DNA of 64,000 bases from Ardenticatenaceae bacterium (GCA_020634245.1 JACKCC010000014.1:62001-126000), one strand, 5' to 3'; shown: positions 51,627-61,156, counted from the first letter of the stretch. Numbers and translations are program-made. The notes: generated by a model not told the origin, from the sequence alone.

Positions 51627-53783
51627 ATGATGCCAAATCGCATTTTGTCGTCGATTGTCATAGGTGTACTCCTTTTAACGGTTTCTGGCTGCCGAACAAT
51701 CCCGGAAGACGAGCTGCTGCCGGATGGCACAGACGAAGTCCAGCTTAGTAACACCACCCCGGTGGCTACGGCCACGACTCCTAAAGCAACAGTTACTCCT
51801 ACGCCGCGAACCACTGACGTGCCGCCGCCGCCGCCGCGTCCTACGCCGCAGCCCACCAGCAGCCTCATCCCGGATTGGGAACGCGTGGGCAGTAAATCGA
51901 GTGGCCTGGAATTTAGCGTCCCGTTGAGTTGGGTGAGCTTAACAGATTCGATTGACACGGCGGCGGCGACAAGCCCATTGGGTCTTACGGTTTTGCTGTT
52001 GGCCGATTCGCAGCGCACGGGACGCAGTTTGTTGGCCGGGAAAGAATTGAATGAAGGCGCGTTTGCTGCCGGTCTTATCAGCAACCAGACTCTGCCAGCC
52101 AGCGATCCGGTAACAGCGCTGACGCAGCTTATGGCCGACCAGGGTACGGCCGTTACCCTCCTTACCGAGGCGCAATTGGTAAAAGCCGATGTTGGCAGCG
52201 ACGTCGTTGTGGGCGCGTCTATCGATATTAGTGGTGATCCCCTTGGTTTTCTGGACAGCGGTGGCGAGGGACTGCGTACCCGGCTTTTGCTCTATTTGTC
52301 TGATTCTGACAGCAGTGCCCAGGACGGCCGTACCGCCACGCTGTTCCTTTTTAGTGCTCTGGCCGACCAGTGGGAAGTTAATCGATATGGCGAAATTTTC
52401 GATCAGATGGCGGCTTCGATCATTATTCATGATGTGCAGACGGGTTACACATTAAGCGGTGGGGACGCCGACGTCATGGGCAGTTTGATTGACGGCCGTG
52501 TCCTTAGCGGCGAGTTGACGGAAGGAGTCAAAAACGTCTGGACGTTCACTGTTGAATCGGCCAGTTATGTCACGTTGAGCCTGGAACCTGAAGACGATAT
52601 TTTGGATTTGACCTTAACGCTTATCAGTCCTTTTGGTCAAACGATTGCCCAGATTGACAGTGGCTATGCCGGTGATACCGAGGTTGCCGCCGATATTTAT
52701 CTCATGGAAAACGGCCGTTACGTCGTGGAAGTGAGTGATTTCTTTGGTTTAGCCGGGCATTATAAATTAAGTCTGACCATTGAAGATGAGCCGCAATATA
52801 CCAACGCCGGCGTCATCCGGCCTGGCCAGGCCATTGAAAGCGAACTGCCGGTTAATGCCCAGCACGTGTGGACCTTTGAAGGAGCTGCTGGCAGCCTGAT
52901 CAGCATTGTCCTTAGCCCGCGCGACAGCCAGATGGACGCGATTCTCAATATGTTTGGCCCTGATGGCAGCCGTCTGGTAGCCCTTGACGAAGGCTTTAGC
53001 GGCGATCCTGAAGTTGTTTCCGGTTTTGAGCTGCCTGTCACCGGCAGTTATGCCATCCGTGTGAGTAGTTTTGCCGATAACGGCGGCCGCTATGCTCTTT
53101 CTCTGGATGAAGGCGGCGAAGCGACCCAAAACTTTTATGACGCGGGCGATTTGTTGTATGGCGACAGAAAAAGCGAAATGCTCAACAGCAATGAGGCTCA
53201 TGCCTGGTTTTTCCAGGGTCGGCTGGGTGATGAGGTGCGGATTGTAGTACGGCCGTTAACCGACATTTTAGATCTGGAAGTATGGCTATTTGATCCGGCC
53301 ATTGAGCGGTTGACGGCCAGAGATGAATTTGCGGCCGGGGATACGGAAACTCTCGAGTTTACGCTGCCGCAGGAAGGGCAGTACCTTATTTTGGTGCGCG
53401 AATTTTTTGGTGAAGCTGGCAGTTACGAGATTGAGTTGTCGGCCACGCCTGCGACTGTACCTGAATTTGCCGGCCGACTCAGCTACGATGAGCCGGTCGA
53501 CGGCACATTGGCTCCACAGCAAATGGCACTTTGGCTATTTACCGCTGACGAAGCCGATGCGCTGAATTTTACCCTGACGCCAGGCAGCGATTCGGAAGAT
53601 ATGGTGCTAATTTTGCAAGACCCGCAGGGGAACACCGTTATTGAAGTTGATGATGAACCAGCCGGACAAAGTGAAACCATCAGCGGCTTTATCATCCCCG
53701 CCGATGGCCAGTGGAGTCTGGTGGTTAAGAGCTTTTTTGAAGAAGCCGGAACGTATTCGCTTTTAATACAGCGCGTCCAGTAA
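51627..53783 (+). CDS. Lipoprotein with four PPC-type beta-sandwich domains
   Basis: 718 residues. Signal peptide with lipobox LTVSGC (Cys near 22), a Thr/Pro linker to about residue 80, a globular part of about 180 residues (WERVGSKSSGLEFSVPLSW), then four tandem pre-peptidase C-terminal-like domains of about 110 residues. Each has the W-F----A pattern (VWTFTVESASYVTLSL; VWTFEGAAGSLISIVL; AWFFQGRLGDEVRIVV; LWLFTADEADALNFTL), and most end in GRY/GSY/GTY-like closing strands. Probably a surface adhesin or substrate binder. Confidence 0.85.
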   Translation: MMPNRILSSIVIGVLLLTVSGCRTIPEDELLPDGTDEVQLSNTTPVATATTPKATVTPTPRTTDVPPPPPRPTPQPTSSLIPDWERVGSKSSGLEFSVPLSWVSLTDSIDTAAATSPLGLTVLLLADSQRTGRSLLAGKELNEGAFAAGLISNQTLPASDPVTALTQLMADQGTAVTLLTEAQLVKADVGSDVVVGASIDISGDPLGFLDSGGEGLRTRLLLYLSDSDSSAQDGRTATLFLFSALADQWEVNRYGEIFDQMAASIIIHDVQTGYTLSGGDADVMGSLIDGRVLSGELTEGVKNVWTFTVESASYVTLSLEPEDDILDLTLTLISPFGQTIAQIDSGYAGDTEVAADIYLMENGRYVVEVSDFFGLAGHYKLSLTIEDEPQYTNAGVIRPGQAIESELPVNAQHVWTFEGAAGSLISIVLSPRDSQMDAILNMFGPDGSRLVALDEGFSGDPEVVSGFELPVTGSYAIRVSSFADNGGRYALSLDEGGEATQNFYDAGDLLYGDRKSEMLNSNEAHAWFFQGRLGDEVRIVVRPLTDILDLEVWLFDPAIERLTARDEFAAGDTETLEFTLPQEGQYLILVREFFGEAGSYEIELSATPATVPEFAGRLSYDEPVDGTLAPQQMALWLFTADEADALNFTLTPGSDSEDMVLILQDPQGNTVIEVDDEPAGQSETISGFIIPADGQWSLVVKSFFEEAGTYSLLIQRVQ

Positions 53784-53811
53784 AAACCAGCCGCCAGCCA
53801 CCAACTACTGT

Positions 53812-54624
53812 TTAATGATTTTGCACAAAATCAAAGCGCACCAGGTTTTGATTGCAGCTGGCGCGGGATTGCACACTGTAGACCTGGGAAACGGCCGTGC
53901 CATTGCTTGACTCTAGCTGCACATTGTAATCCCGAATCACCGGCGAATCGAACAAGAACTGTTCCCAGCCCGATGGACTGTAAGCCGGAGCCGTCCCTAC
54001 GATCAGGCGGGCATCAATTCCGCTGCCCCACACGTGTACCCGGTAACTACCCGCATCCACCGGATTGCGGTTTAAATCCAGCACCTCGCCGGCAATGCCC
54101 ATCCAGTCGCAGCCGGCATTATTGGCAAAATTTTGCAAATAAAACGGGCTGGTATCCGATTTTGTAAACAGGAAAGCTGATTTGGTCGGGCTTGATGTGG
54201 GGGTTGGACCGATAGGCGTTTCAGTTGGTGTGCTGGTTGGCGTGTTGGTTGCCGTAGGCGTCGGCGTTTTAGTGGGAATCGTTGGCGTGATAGATGGCTC
54301 GGCGGTGGGGCGGCGCGTATTGGTCGGCAGAGGTTCGGGCGTTGGCTCTTCGGAACGGGGCGTCCAGGTGGGCAATAAGGCATTGGGCGTGTTGGTCGGC
54401 GTTAAAGATGGCACGACAGCGGCAACAGCGGCTGTCGGCGCGCCTTCCGTATTTGTTGTGTTTTCTGTTCGCACCAGACCGGCCAATGGCGTTATTTCCA
54501 GCAAATCGGGCATGAAGAAAACGGCGACAAACCCGGCCACCACCAATAAGGCGACCAAAAGAAACAGAATTGCAATGACATTTTGAAAAATTGTACCGCA
54601 GCCACGACGTTGTTTTCTGTTCAC
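53812..54624 (-). CDS. Membrane-anchored protein with Thr/Pro linker
   Basis: 270 residues from GTG 54624, preceded by GAGGGG at five bases; a TTG at 54651 would overlap the previous gene. One membrane segment (FQNVIAILFLLVALLVVAGFVAVFF), a long Thr/Pro/Ser-rich stretch (residues about 70-150) and a C-terminal domain of about 110 residues with paired Cys (NNAGCDWMGIAGEVLD; SRASCNQNL). Extracellular by topology. No family recognised. Follows the PpiC-like gene by 16 bases. Confidence 0.7.
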   Translation of the reverse strand: MNRKQRRGCGTIFQNVIAILFLLVALLVVAGFVAVFFMPDLLEITPLAGLVRTENTTNTEGAPTAAVAAVVPSLTPTNTPNALLPTWTPRSEEPTPEPLPTNTRRPTAEPSITPTIPTKTPTPTATNTPTSTPTETPIGPTPTSSPTKSAFLFTKSDTSPFYLQNFANNAGCDWMGIAGEVLDLNRNPVDAGSYRVHVWGSGIDARLIVGTAPAYSPSGWEQFLFDSPVIRDYNVQLESSNGTAVSQVYSVQSRASCNQNLVRFDFVQNH

Positions 54625-54640
54625 GTTACCCCTCACTTTT

Positions 54641-55624
54641 TTACGATTCAATCAGCCGGGTAATGTTGGCCGACTGCCACAAATCATTCAGCCACATTTC
54701 AAAGGCTTGTTGTAACATAGTATAGCGCATATTGGCGGTTAACGGCCGTTCTCCATCCCGTTCCAATGTTTGCACCAAATAATAGGTAGGCACACCATCC
54801 GCCCCGGTATCGGTGATGACCTGGCTCACTTCGCCTATTTGTAGGGCAAAAGCAGCTTCTTCTACAATCGGTATTAGCAGAGATCCCCGCGGAAAATAGT
54901 CCCCCAAATCGCCCCCATTTTCAGCCGTAATGCGATCCAGTGAATATTGGTTGGCCAATGTGCCAAAATCGGCGCCGGACAGGATTTGCTGCAAGAGGCT
55001 TTCGGCCAGAGCCAGGTCGTTGACTTGCAAGTAGCGCGCTTTGACCTGTTCTGCTGTCGTTGGCACAGATGCGGTTACATCAGCCACGACCGCTTCCGTC
55101 AACATTTCCTCGGCCAGTGCTTCTTTGAACTGCTCCCGCGTATATAAATTAGCCGAAAGCCAGGCATCAAAATTGCCTGATTCACCGGTAGAATTTTCCA
55201 GTTCGGCCAGTTTCGCCGTTACCGCCTCATCAGTTACGATAATGCCCCGTTGAGCAGCGGCCTGGGCAATCAATTCTTTCTCAATCAAGGTATCCAGCAC
55301 CAAAGCCCGGTAATCGGTACCATCAGCGCCGGGCGTACTGGCCATTTCAGCCTGAGCCTGCTCGTAGCGGGCTAACTCCTGCTGATACCTGGCCAGGAAG
55401 ACGGGCCGGTCGTTGACCAGAGCCGCCATCGGTTCGGTGGGAGTTGGCGTAGGTGGGATTGCGGTGGGCGTAGGCGGGGTAGGATTGATGACGGCCGTCG
55501 GGGCGGTTGTGGGCAGGGTAACGGCCGCCTCCGATACTGTCGCTGGTTTTTCCTGCCCATTGCATGCTACCCCCAACAAACCAATCAGTAACAAACTTGC
55601 AACGATAGTATAAATTCTTTTCAT
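54641..55624 (-). CDS. PpiC/SurA-like peptidyl-prolyl isomerase lipoprotein
   Basis: 327 residues from ATG 55624. Signal peptide with lipobox LLGVAC (Cys near 21), a Thr/Pro linker, then a SurA-N-like helical domain (ALVNDRPVFLARYQQELARYEQ) and a parvulin-type rotamase (ARYLQVNDLALAESLLQQIL; FGTLANQYSLDRITAENGGDLG; ALQIGEVSQVI). It likely folds secreted proteins on the outer face of the membrane, as PrsA does. Confidence 0.87.
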   Translation of the reverse strand: MKRIYTIVASLLLIGLLGVACNGQEKPATVSEAAVTLPTTAPTAVINPTPPTPTAIPPTPTPTEPMAALVNDRPVFLARYQQELARYEQAQAEMASTPGADGTDYRALVLDTLIEKELIAQAAAQRGIIVTDEAVTAKLAELENSTGESGNFDAWLSANLYTREQFKEALAEEMLTEAVVADVTASVPTTAEQVKARYLQVNDLALAESLLQQILSGADFGTLANQYSLDRITAENGGDLGDYFPRGSLLIPIVEEAAFALQIGEVSQVITDTGADGVPTYYLVQTLERDGERPLTANMRYTMLQQAFEMWLNDLWQSANITRLIES

Positions 55625-55671
55625 AAATTTTGCTCGTCTCGTGACTTTATGTTTGGTTGCCACATGACCAC

Positions 55672-55701
55672 ATTATACACAAAGGTCAACCGGCAAGGCA
55701 A
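55672..55701 (-). promoter_or_regulatory. Probable promoter of the PpiC-like lipoprotein gene
   Basis: Minus strand TTGCCT (55701-55696), 18 bases, TATAAT (55677-55672); start codon about 48 bases on. It overlaps the terminator of the upstream DEAD-box gene. Confidence 0.5.
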
Positions 55702-55703
55702 AA

Positions 55704-55732
55704 GAGCGCACCGTTCCAGTAACGATGCGCTC
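55704..55732 (-). terminator. Terminator of the DEAD-box helicase gene
   Basis: GAGCGCA (55704-55710) and TGCGCTC (55726-55732) form the base of a stem that continues with CGTT/AACG pairs around the loop CCAGT. On the minus strand it is followed by TTTT (55703-55700). Confidence 0.75.
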
Positions 55733-55771
55733 CTATTTTCCCATAAAAATAGATTGGATCAGCAAAATGGC

Positions 55772-57043
55772 CTATCTTTTGTTTTTGTAATGGGCCTGGC
55801 CAGGGGCAGGGAGGGCTGGTGATCGCTGGGTGTTATTACGCCGGCTACGATTGCGGTTGTGGTTTTTCTTGTTGGGGTGTGGGATGTGGGGTAACGGCCG
55901 TATCTGCATATCGGGCACAAACTCGCCGTAATCAAACCCATCCAGGCGGCGGCGCTCAATCGGTTTACCCAGCACCTTTTCCACACCGCGCACCATTGCT
56001 TCATCATCCGGCGTGGTAAAGGTAAAGGCCATCCCCGACTCCTCCGCCCGACCGGTACGGCCGATCCGGTGCGTGTAGGCGTCCACCGTATCTGGCATGT
56101 CAAAATTAATCACATGCGAGATTTCCGGCACATCAATACCCCGCGCGGCAATATCCGTCGCCACCAAAATATCTACCTGGCCATCGCGGAAGCCATTAAT
56201 CGCTTTCTGCCGCTGATTTTGTGACATATTGCCCTGCAGCGCGGCCACCCGATATTTCTGCTTTTCCAGTTTACGGGCCAGACTGCGTGCCCGATACTTA
56301 GTCCGGGTAAAAATCAGTGCCCGACCGATGGCCATTTGATCCAGCATCGTTATGACCATATCGGTTTTCAGGTTTTGGGGCACGGGATATAGCGCATGAG
56401 CCACTGTTTTCGCTGGCGCAATCATGCCGATTTGCACCGTCACCGGGTTGTTGAGAATGTTGTCGGCCAACTCGCGGATATCGTCGGGCATCGTTGCCGA
56501 AAAGAAAAGCGTCTGTCGTTTTTCCGGCAAATGTTTGAGAATTCGGCGAATATCGGGCAAAAAGCCCATGTCGCACATGCGATCGGCCTCGTCCAAAACC
56601 AGCACTTCAATGTGTGAAAGATCAACGGCACCTTCGCCGATTAAATCCAGCAGCCGGCCGGGGCAGGCCACGACGATTTCCACGCCCTGCTTTAAGGCAG
56701 TGATTTGCGGCCCTTTGCCTACACCGCCATAAACGGTGGTGCTGCGCACTTTGGTCTTTTGTCCCAGTTCGCCAATGGATTCATGGATTTGTTCAGCCAG
56801 TTCCCGTGTGGGGGCCACGATGAGAGCACGGGTGCGCCGCAGCGGACCTCTGGTTAATCGCTGCAAAATGGGCAAGGCGAAAGCAGCCGTTTTGCCGGTT
56901 CCGGTTTGGGCCAGACCTAAAACGTCACGCCCTTGCAGGACGACGGGGATGGCTTGTTGTTGGATAGGGGTTGGTTCGGTGTAACCAACAGCCTTGATGC
57001 CGGCCTCCAGGCGCGGATCAAGCGAAAAATGTTCAAATTTCAA
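55772..57043 (-). CDS. DEAD-box RNA helicase
   Basis: 423 residues from TTG 57043, chosen because AAGGAG lies eight bases upstream; it yields MKFEHFSLDPRLEAG, the usual family start. All core motifs are present: Q motif PTPIQQQAIP, AQTGTGKT, PTRELAEQI, VLDEADRMCDMGF, FSATMPDD, TDIAARGIDVPEI and HRIGRTGR. The C-terminus is short and basic (KKNHNRNRSRRNNTQR), giving RNA binding. RhlE/CsdA-like; role in rRNA or mRNA unwinding. Confidence 0.94.
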   Translation of the reverse strand: MKFEHFSLDPRLEAGIKAVGYTEPTPIQQQAIPVVLQGRDVLGLAQTGTGKTAAFALPILQRLTRGPLRRTRALIVAPTRELAEQIHESIGELGQKTKVRSTTVYGGVGKGPQITALKQGVEIVVACPGRLLDLIGEGAVDLSHIEVLVLDEADRMCDMGFLPDIRRILKHLPEKRQTLFFSATMPDDIRELADNILNNPVTVQIGMIAPAKTVAHALYPVPQNLKTDMVITMLDQMAIGRALIFTRTKYRARSLARKLEKQKYRVAALQGNMSQNQRQKAINGFRDGQVDILVATDIAARGIDVPEISHVINFDMPDTVDAYTHRIGRTGRAEESGMAFTFTTPDDEAMVRGVEKVLGKPIERRRLDGFDYGEFVPDMQIRPLPHIPHPNKKNHNRNRSRRNNTQRSPALPAPGQAHYKNKR

Positions 57044-57382
57044 GATGAAGTCTCCTTGACTCAGTTGAGCCAAGTCGCACTCTCAGCCCGAAAAGTATAA
57101 TACTGATGTTTCTCCAAAATGGGTTTTGGCAGTAAACAAAAGCCGGGCAGTATAACCATTCTCGGCCAGATGCGCCAATTTTCTCATGCTGTGTTCTAAT
57201 GTATGGAGGAGTGCCTGGCACAGGGGGTCAAGTTTTGCGCTGTCCAGATGGTTCTGCTCTATGTCCGGCACTGGGAGATGTACCGATTGACTCAGATGTT
57301 TTTGTCTCGCATAATATTCAAATTGAATGATACAGGTTGTTTTTTATCATCTCGACCTGTTGTCGAGAAGCGGGGTGATCCA
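57044..57382 (+). promoter_or_regulatory. Intergenic region with promoter, REP-like word and hairpin
   Basis: TTGACT (57287-57292), 17 bases, CATAAT (57310-57315) is the best promoter in the window, about 70 bases ahead of ATG 57383. AGTGCCTGGCACAGGGGGTC (57210-57229) is the GTGCCTGGCACAGGG word also at 22340-22402. A hairpin TCTCGAC (57350-57356)/GTCGAGA (57362-57368) lies just before the SD GGGGTGAT. Confidence 0.65.
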
Positions 57383-58180
57383 ATGGGAGTCAAATCCAGA
57401 TTTTTGTTATTCATCTTTGTTGTGATTTTTTTGCTCATAAGTTGTGGCGGTGGGAATGATTCTGTGGACACGGCCGTTACCAGCAACGAATCTGCACCAA
57501 GCGGCTTAGATGTGGACGCACAATGGCCGGACTACATTCCCGACGACATTCCGCCGCTGGAAGGCAGCATTCGTACGGTAATGACCGGATCGCCGCATAT
57601 CAGGATTTTTTACGAGTCGGTGACGGAGAAACAGATCAAACGGTATTTGGACAAATTGGAGCAAATGGGATTCCAGCTTGAGTACATGGTCTATGTACAG
57701 GAAGGATTCCCCGACAATTCGGAAGAAAAGCTGGCGCGGGGTGAGTTCGACGCAGTAGACATTACGAAAGATGCGTATCATATGCACCTGGAAGCGGGCG
57801 GCGGCACGGCAGTTTACGACATCTACACCACCGGCTTTTCCGCCCCGGCTCCGACGGCGTGGCCAACCCACAGCCCACCAACTGCCGTTCCTTTGCAATG
57901 GCCTGCCGACACTTCGGTTCCGCCACCCGATTCATGTCAACTCACCAGCGTTCTGAACATCAACGCCAATCAATATACGATCAGCTGCCAGTTTGCCACG
58001 GAAGACCCGGCAGCAAGCTACATCGGCCAACTGCAAGCCGCCGGATTTACCGAGCAGGAAAGATTCGAGGATCTTAACGGCAATCTCATCAGGATTATGC
58101 TGGTGAAGGATGGTACGGCCGTTTCCCTCATGAATTCGATGGACTCGGCGCTGCTTATCCAAATCCAACCGGCCAATTAA
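57383..58180 (+). CDS. Lipoprotein of unknown function, 265 residues
   Basis: ATG 57383 with GGGGTGAT upstream. Signal peptide ending in lipobox LLISC (Cys near 19). The mature protein has two similar beta-alpha modules, each about 85 residues: IRTVMTGSPHIRIFYESVTEKQIKRYL and about 120 residues later TISCQFATEDPAASYIGQLQ. Between them is a Pro/Thr linker (APTAWPTHSPPTAVPLQW). No family recognised. Its TAA overlaps the TTA of the convergent DUF1501 gene (58177-58180). Confidence 0.75.
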   Translation: MGVKSRFLLFIFVVIFLLISCGGGNDSVDTAVTSNESAPSGLDVDAQWPDYIPDDIPPLEGSIRTVMTGSPHIRIFYESVTEKQIKRYLDKLEQMGFQLEYMVYVQEGFPDNSEEKLARGEFDAVDITKDAYHMHLEAGGGTAVYDIYTTGFSAPAPTAWPTHSPPTAVPLQWPADTSVPPPDSCQLTSVLNINANQYTISCQFATEDPAASYIGQLQAAGFTEQERFEDLNGNLIRIMLVKDGTAVSLMNSMDSALLIQIQPAN

Positions 58181-59475
58181 TTGGCGGGCACCGCCAACCC
58201 GACATCATTCACTATGTAGCCGGGGAATACGTCGGCCAGTTGGGGATTATTGAGCCGGTGGCGTAAAACAGTGCCCAGTACGTCCCGATAATCGGTAGTG
58301 ATGGCCAAATCGCCGGGGCCGACGAGCTGTTCATCGTGCAAACCGGGCCAGCCGGCCAGCACCTGCCCGCCATGAATGCCGCCGCCCATGAGCATCATCA
58401 TGTTGCCATGACCATGATCCGTGCCCAGCCCGCCATTTTCCTGCGCCCGCCGGCCAAATTCAGACATGACAACTACGGTCACCTGTTCAGTCAGCGGTCC
58501 TAAATCCTCATAAAATGCCGCTAAACCCTGCCCCAATTCAGCGAGGTTGCGGGCCATGAGGCCATCAGTGCTGCCCTGGGCAACATGCGTATCCCAACCG
58601 CCCAAATCGACGCAGGCCACTTCCATACCCACTTCGGCTTTGATGAGTTGGGCCACCATCTGCATCGAACGGCCGAAATCCTGTTCCGGGTAGGAACGGC
58701 CGTTCGGCTGATAAGAGTCGGTATCAATACGACTCAACTGCTCTATGGCGGCGAAAGTTTGCTGCGCTATCCCAGTTAGCAACGTCTCATCCTGATTGTA
58801 CAGCACTTGCAGGATAGCCTGCATCTCGCCCACACGCTCGTCGTGGCCTTGCAAATGGTAATCGGCAATGGATTGCAGTGCTGTGGCTGAAACCGCGCCG
58901 GTCAATGAAGCAGGCAGGATGTCGCCCACGCCAATGGCCCGCAGCGCCGAGTCGTTGCCGGTGTCTAACGTGGCCAGATGGCGTGCCAGCCAGCCAGTGT
59001 AATCGTTGGCTGCCGCACCCCGTTCCATCAAATCTATCGCCTCAAAATGGGAGCGGCTCTCATCGGGTGAACCGGTGGCATGAATAAAGGCCATATCGCC
59101 TGCTTGGTAAATCTCGGCCAGCGGCTCCAGCGCCGGATGCAGGCCAAAGAAACCATCCAAGTCGACTACGCGGCTGTCGGCGTGGTTGTCATCGGGCCGG
59201 GGGATGTTGATGGTCGGGCGGCGGGCGTAGTATTGCTCGTCGCCGTGAGGTACGACGATGTTCAGCCCATCGGCCCCGCCGCGCAGGAAGATGCAGACCA
59301 GCGTGTCGCCGCGCGGGCCAACGTGCGGGTCGGCCAGATGCAGACGCGGCATCCAGGCCGGCAAAGCAGCAATCTGGTTACCGAACAGCAGACCAGCGGC
59401 GGCGTTCAAACTACCCGCCAAAAATCCCCGGCGGCTGATTTGGGCGTATTCATCACAGTAGGTTTGGTTGTTCAT
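58177..59475 (-). CDS. DUF1501 family protein (Tat-exported)
   Basis: 432 residues. A twin-arginine motif SRRGFLAGS at the N-terminus precedes a weakly hydrophobic segment. DUF1501 hallmarks: LVCIFLRGGADGLNIVVPHGD, AFIHATGSPDESRSHFEA and FGRRAQENGGLGTDHGHGNMMMLMGGG, resembling the sulfatase/alkaline-phosphatase-like fold with metal-binding DHGHG. The partner DUF1800 gene lies 82 bases upstream; the two nearly always occur together in bacteria of aquatic and soil origin. Function unknown. Confidence 0.88.
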   Translation of the reverse strand: MNNQTYCDEYAQISRRGFLAGSLNAAAGLLFGNQIAALPAWMPRLHLADPHVGPRGDTLVCIFLRGGADGLNIVVPHGDEQYYARRPTINIPRPDDNHADSRVVDLDGFFGLHPALEPLAEIYQAGDMAFIHATGSPDESRSHFEAIDLMERGAAANDYTGWLARHLATLDTGNDSALRAIGVGDILPASLTGAVSATALQSIADYHLQGHDERVGEMQAILQVLYNQDETLLTGIAQQTFAAIEQLSRIDTDSYQPNGRSYPEQDFGRSMQMVAQLIKAEVGMEVACVDLGGWDTHVAQGSTDGLMARNLAELGQGLAAFYEDLGPLTEQVTVVVMSEFGRRAQENGGLGTDHGHGNMMMLMGGGIHGGQVLAGWPGLHDEQLVGPGDLAITTDYRDVLGTVLRHRLNNPQLADVFPGYIVNDVGLAVPAN

Positions 59476-59491
59476 ATGTTTTTCCTTATCA

Positions 59492-59549
59492 CCGTAATCC
59501 GTGAGCCGTATCCCGTCATCCGTTTCGGTTTACGATTCACGGATTACGG
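59492..59549. repeat. CCGTAATCCGTGA inverted repeat between DUF1800 and DUF1501 genes
   Basis: CCGTAATCCGTGA (59492-59504) and TCACGGATTACGG (59537-59549) form a perfect 13-bp inverted repeat. The loop carries more copies of the word (CCGTATCCCGTCATCCG). Same architecture as the tracts at 41895 and 45123 but with a different word. Confidence 0.85.
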
Positions 59550-59557
59550 ATTACGAC

Positions 59558-61051
59558 CTACGTCCATTGAAAAGCGGGGCTGGCAATGAGCAGCGCGGCT
59601 GCATCTTTGAGGCGCAGCTGCGTTTTACTGTCGTTGAGTTGGCCGGGGCCGATGTAATTGGTGAATAAAGATTGGGTTTCTGGGGGCAACGGCCGTCCCC
59701 ACAACAATCCGGCTAACAAATCCAACCCGCTGGCCGCATCCGTCACATTTCCCGCTTCTACCAGACGATTCCAGGCCGGGTTCGCACCCGGCACCTGACC
59801 ATGCACCAGCGACAAAGCAAAGTTCCAGCGCGGCAGCAGATTGGAGGCCCAGGCATCGGCCGTGTCCGGGTAGCCATCGGGCGTGGCCCAACGCAAAGGC
59901 GGCTGCCCCAACCATTCCAGCCAACTGCCGTTCCCTCGATTCGGTCGTAAATTTGTATTTAATGCTCGCAGTGCCGAAATCATGAAAGTGAACGGCCGTT
60001 TCAACTTGGGTGGCGCGCTGGCAAATTCATCACTCAAAAAGAGCGTGCGCAGCGTGGCCTTGATGTTACCCTCTGTTTCGCCAAATGTTCGAGCAACCTG
60101 TTCAACCAGGCTGGCTGGCGGCTCGTCGACGACAAAGCGGCGGACGAGTTTGGCAGCAATGAAAACGGCCGTGCTGGGATGGGCGGCCAGCAAATCCAGT
60201 GCTGCCTCAATCTCTTCCTGACCGCGCCCGGCGGGGAAGGTTTGGCCCAATAATTGCTTTTCGCCAAAATCGTGGGCCGCTTCATCAAAAAAAACCGCAC
60301 CTTGACGCAGTCCACGGCGGCGCACCGTCCAGCCGGTCAAAATTCGGGCTAATTCTTGCACATCGTGCTGGTCATAGCCGCCATTCACACCCAGAGTATG
60401 CAATTCCATCAATTCGCGAGCGTAATTTTCGTTGGGTGCATCCTTTTGATTGCGCACGTTGTCCAGGTAGACCAGCATCGCCGGACTGTGAACCGATGCG
60501 CCCAGTAAATCGCGGAATTTGCCCAGTACATGGGGCCTGATGTGGTCCCGGTCATCGATGATTTTGAGGAAAGGCATCATTTCAGTTTTGCGCAGGTAAA
60601 TGTTGAAATGATCCGACCAGAACTCGACCATCGACTCGTACAATTGCTTTTGCGAATACAGCGGCCGGGTGACGGCTACGCTGATTAGTTCACGAGCCGC
60701 ATCGGTTTCATCCTGAGCTAACAGTTGGCCGATGTCCATTGAGTACAGGGTAAGATTACGGGCCATGAGTTCAACGGCCGTATCCTCAATCGCCTCTGGG
60801 TTCAACTGTTGTTCCAGGTAGGCGGCGAAACCTATTTCAGATGCTCGCTGATAATCGCCGGGGCGCGGCCCATAGCCGGCCCGGTTCAGCAGCCGCCAGA
60901 GGAGATTGGGTGATGTGAATACGGCCGTTTCCAACGATTCCGGTATTTCACGCAGGGCCAACTGGCGGCCGGCTGTGCTGCACGCGGCGGTGGATAGGGT
61001 AACGGCCGTTACACCACCCAGTTTTAAGAAATCGCGTCTTGAAAAAGCCAT
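59558..61051 (-). CDS. DUF1800 family protein (Tat-exported, possible lipoprotein)
   Basis: 497 residues. SRRDFLKLGGVTAVTLSTAAC at the N-terminus combines a twin-arginine motif with a lipobox-like end. DUF1800 hallmarks: LLNRAGYGPRPGDYQR, EFWSDHFNIYLRKTEMMPFLKIIDD, SPAMLVYLDNVRNQKDAPNENYARELMELHTLGV and ILTGWTV. Secreted, function unknown, works with DUF1501 in the known cases. Eight or so ACGGCCGT sites fall in and around these two genes. Confidence 0.9.
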   Translation of the reverse strand: MAFSRRDFLKLGGVTAVTLSTAACSTAGRQLALREIPESLETAVFTSPNLLWRLLNRAGYGPRPGDYQRASEIGFAAYLEQQLNPEAIEDTAVELMARNLTLYSMDIGQLLAQDETDAARELISVAVTRPLYSQKQLYESMVEFWSDHFNIYLRKTEMMPFLKIIDDRDHIRPHVLGKFRDLLGASVHSPAMLVYLDNVRNQKDAPNENYARELMELHTLGVNGGYDQHDVQELARILTGWTVRRRGLRQGAVFFDEAAHDFGEKQLLGQTFPAGRGQEEIEAALDLLAAHPSTAVFIAAKLVRRFVVDEPPASLVEQVARTFGETEGNIKATLRTLFLSDEFASAPPKLKRPFTFMISALRALNTNLRPNRGNGSWLEWLGQPPLRWATPDGYPDTADAWASNLLPRWNFALSLVHGQVPGANPAWNRLVEAGNVTDAASGLDLLAGLLWGRPLPPETQSLFTNYIGPGQLNDSKTQLRLKDAAALLIASPAFQWT

Positions 61052-61156
61052 AATTCACCTGATTGTCCAATGTCGAGTAGACCCAGCGTACTCTGGAAAT
61101 TGATCGAGGCAGCAGCGATAATTTTGTTAGTTGTTTGCTCAGACAAAGGTATGAAA

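Noticed and set aside
57203..57382. N-terminal extension of the lipoprotein to 57203
   Set aside because: It would bury the signal peptide behind 60 residues and starts within a repeat and before the promoter; ATG 57383 has SD and signal peptide.
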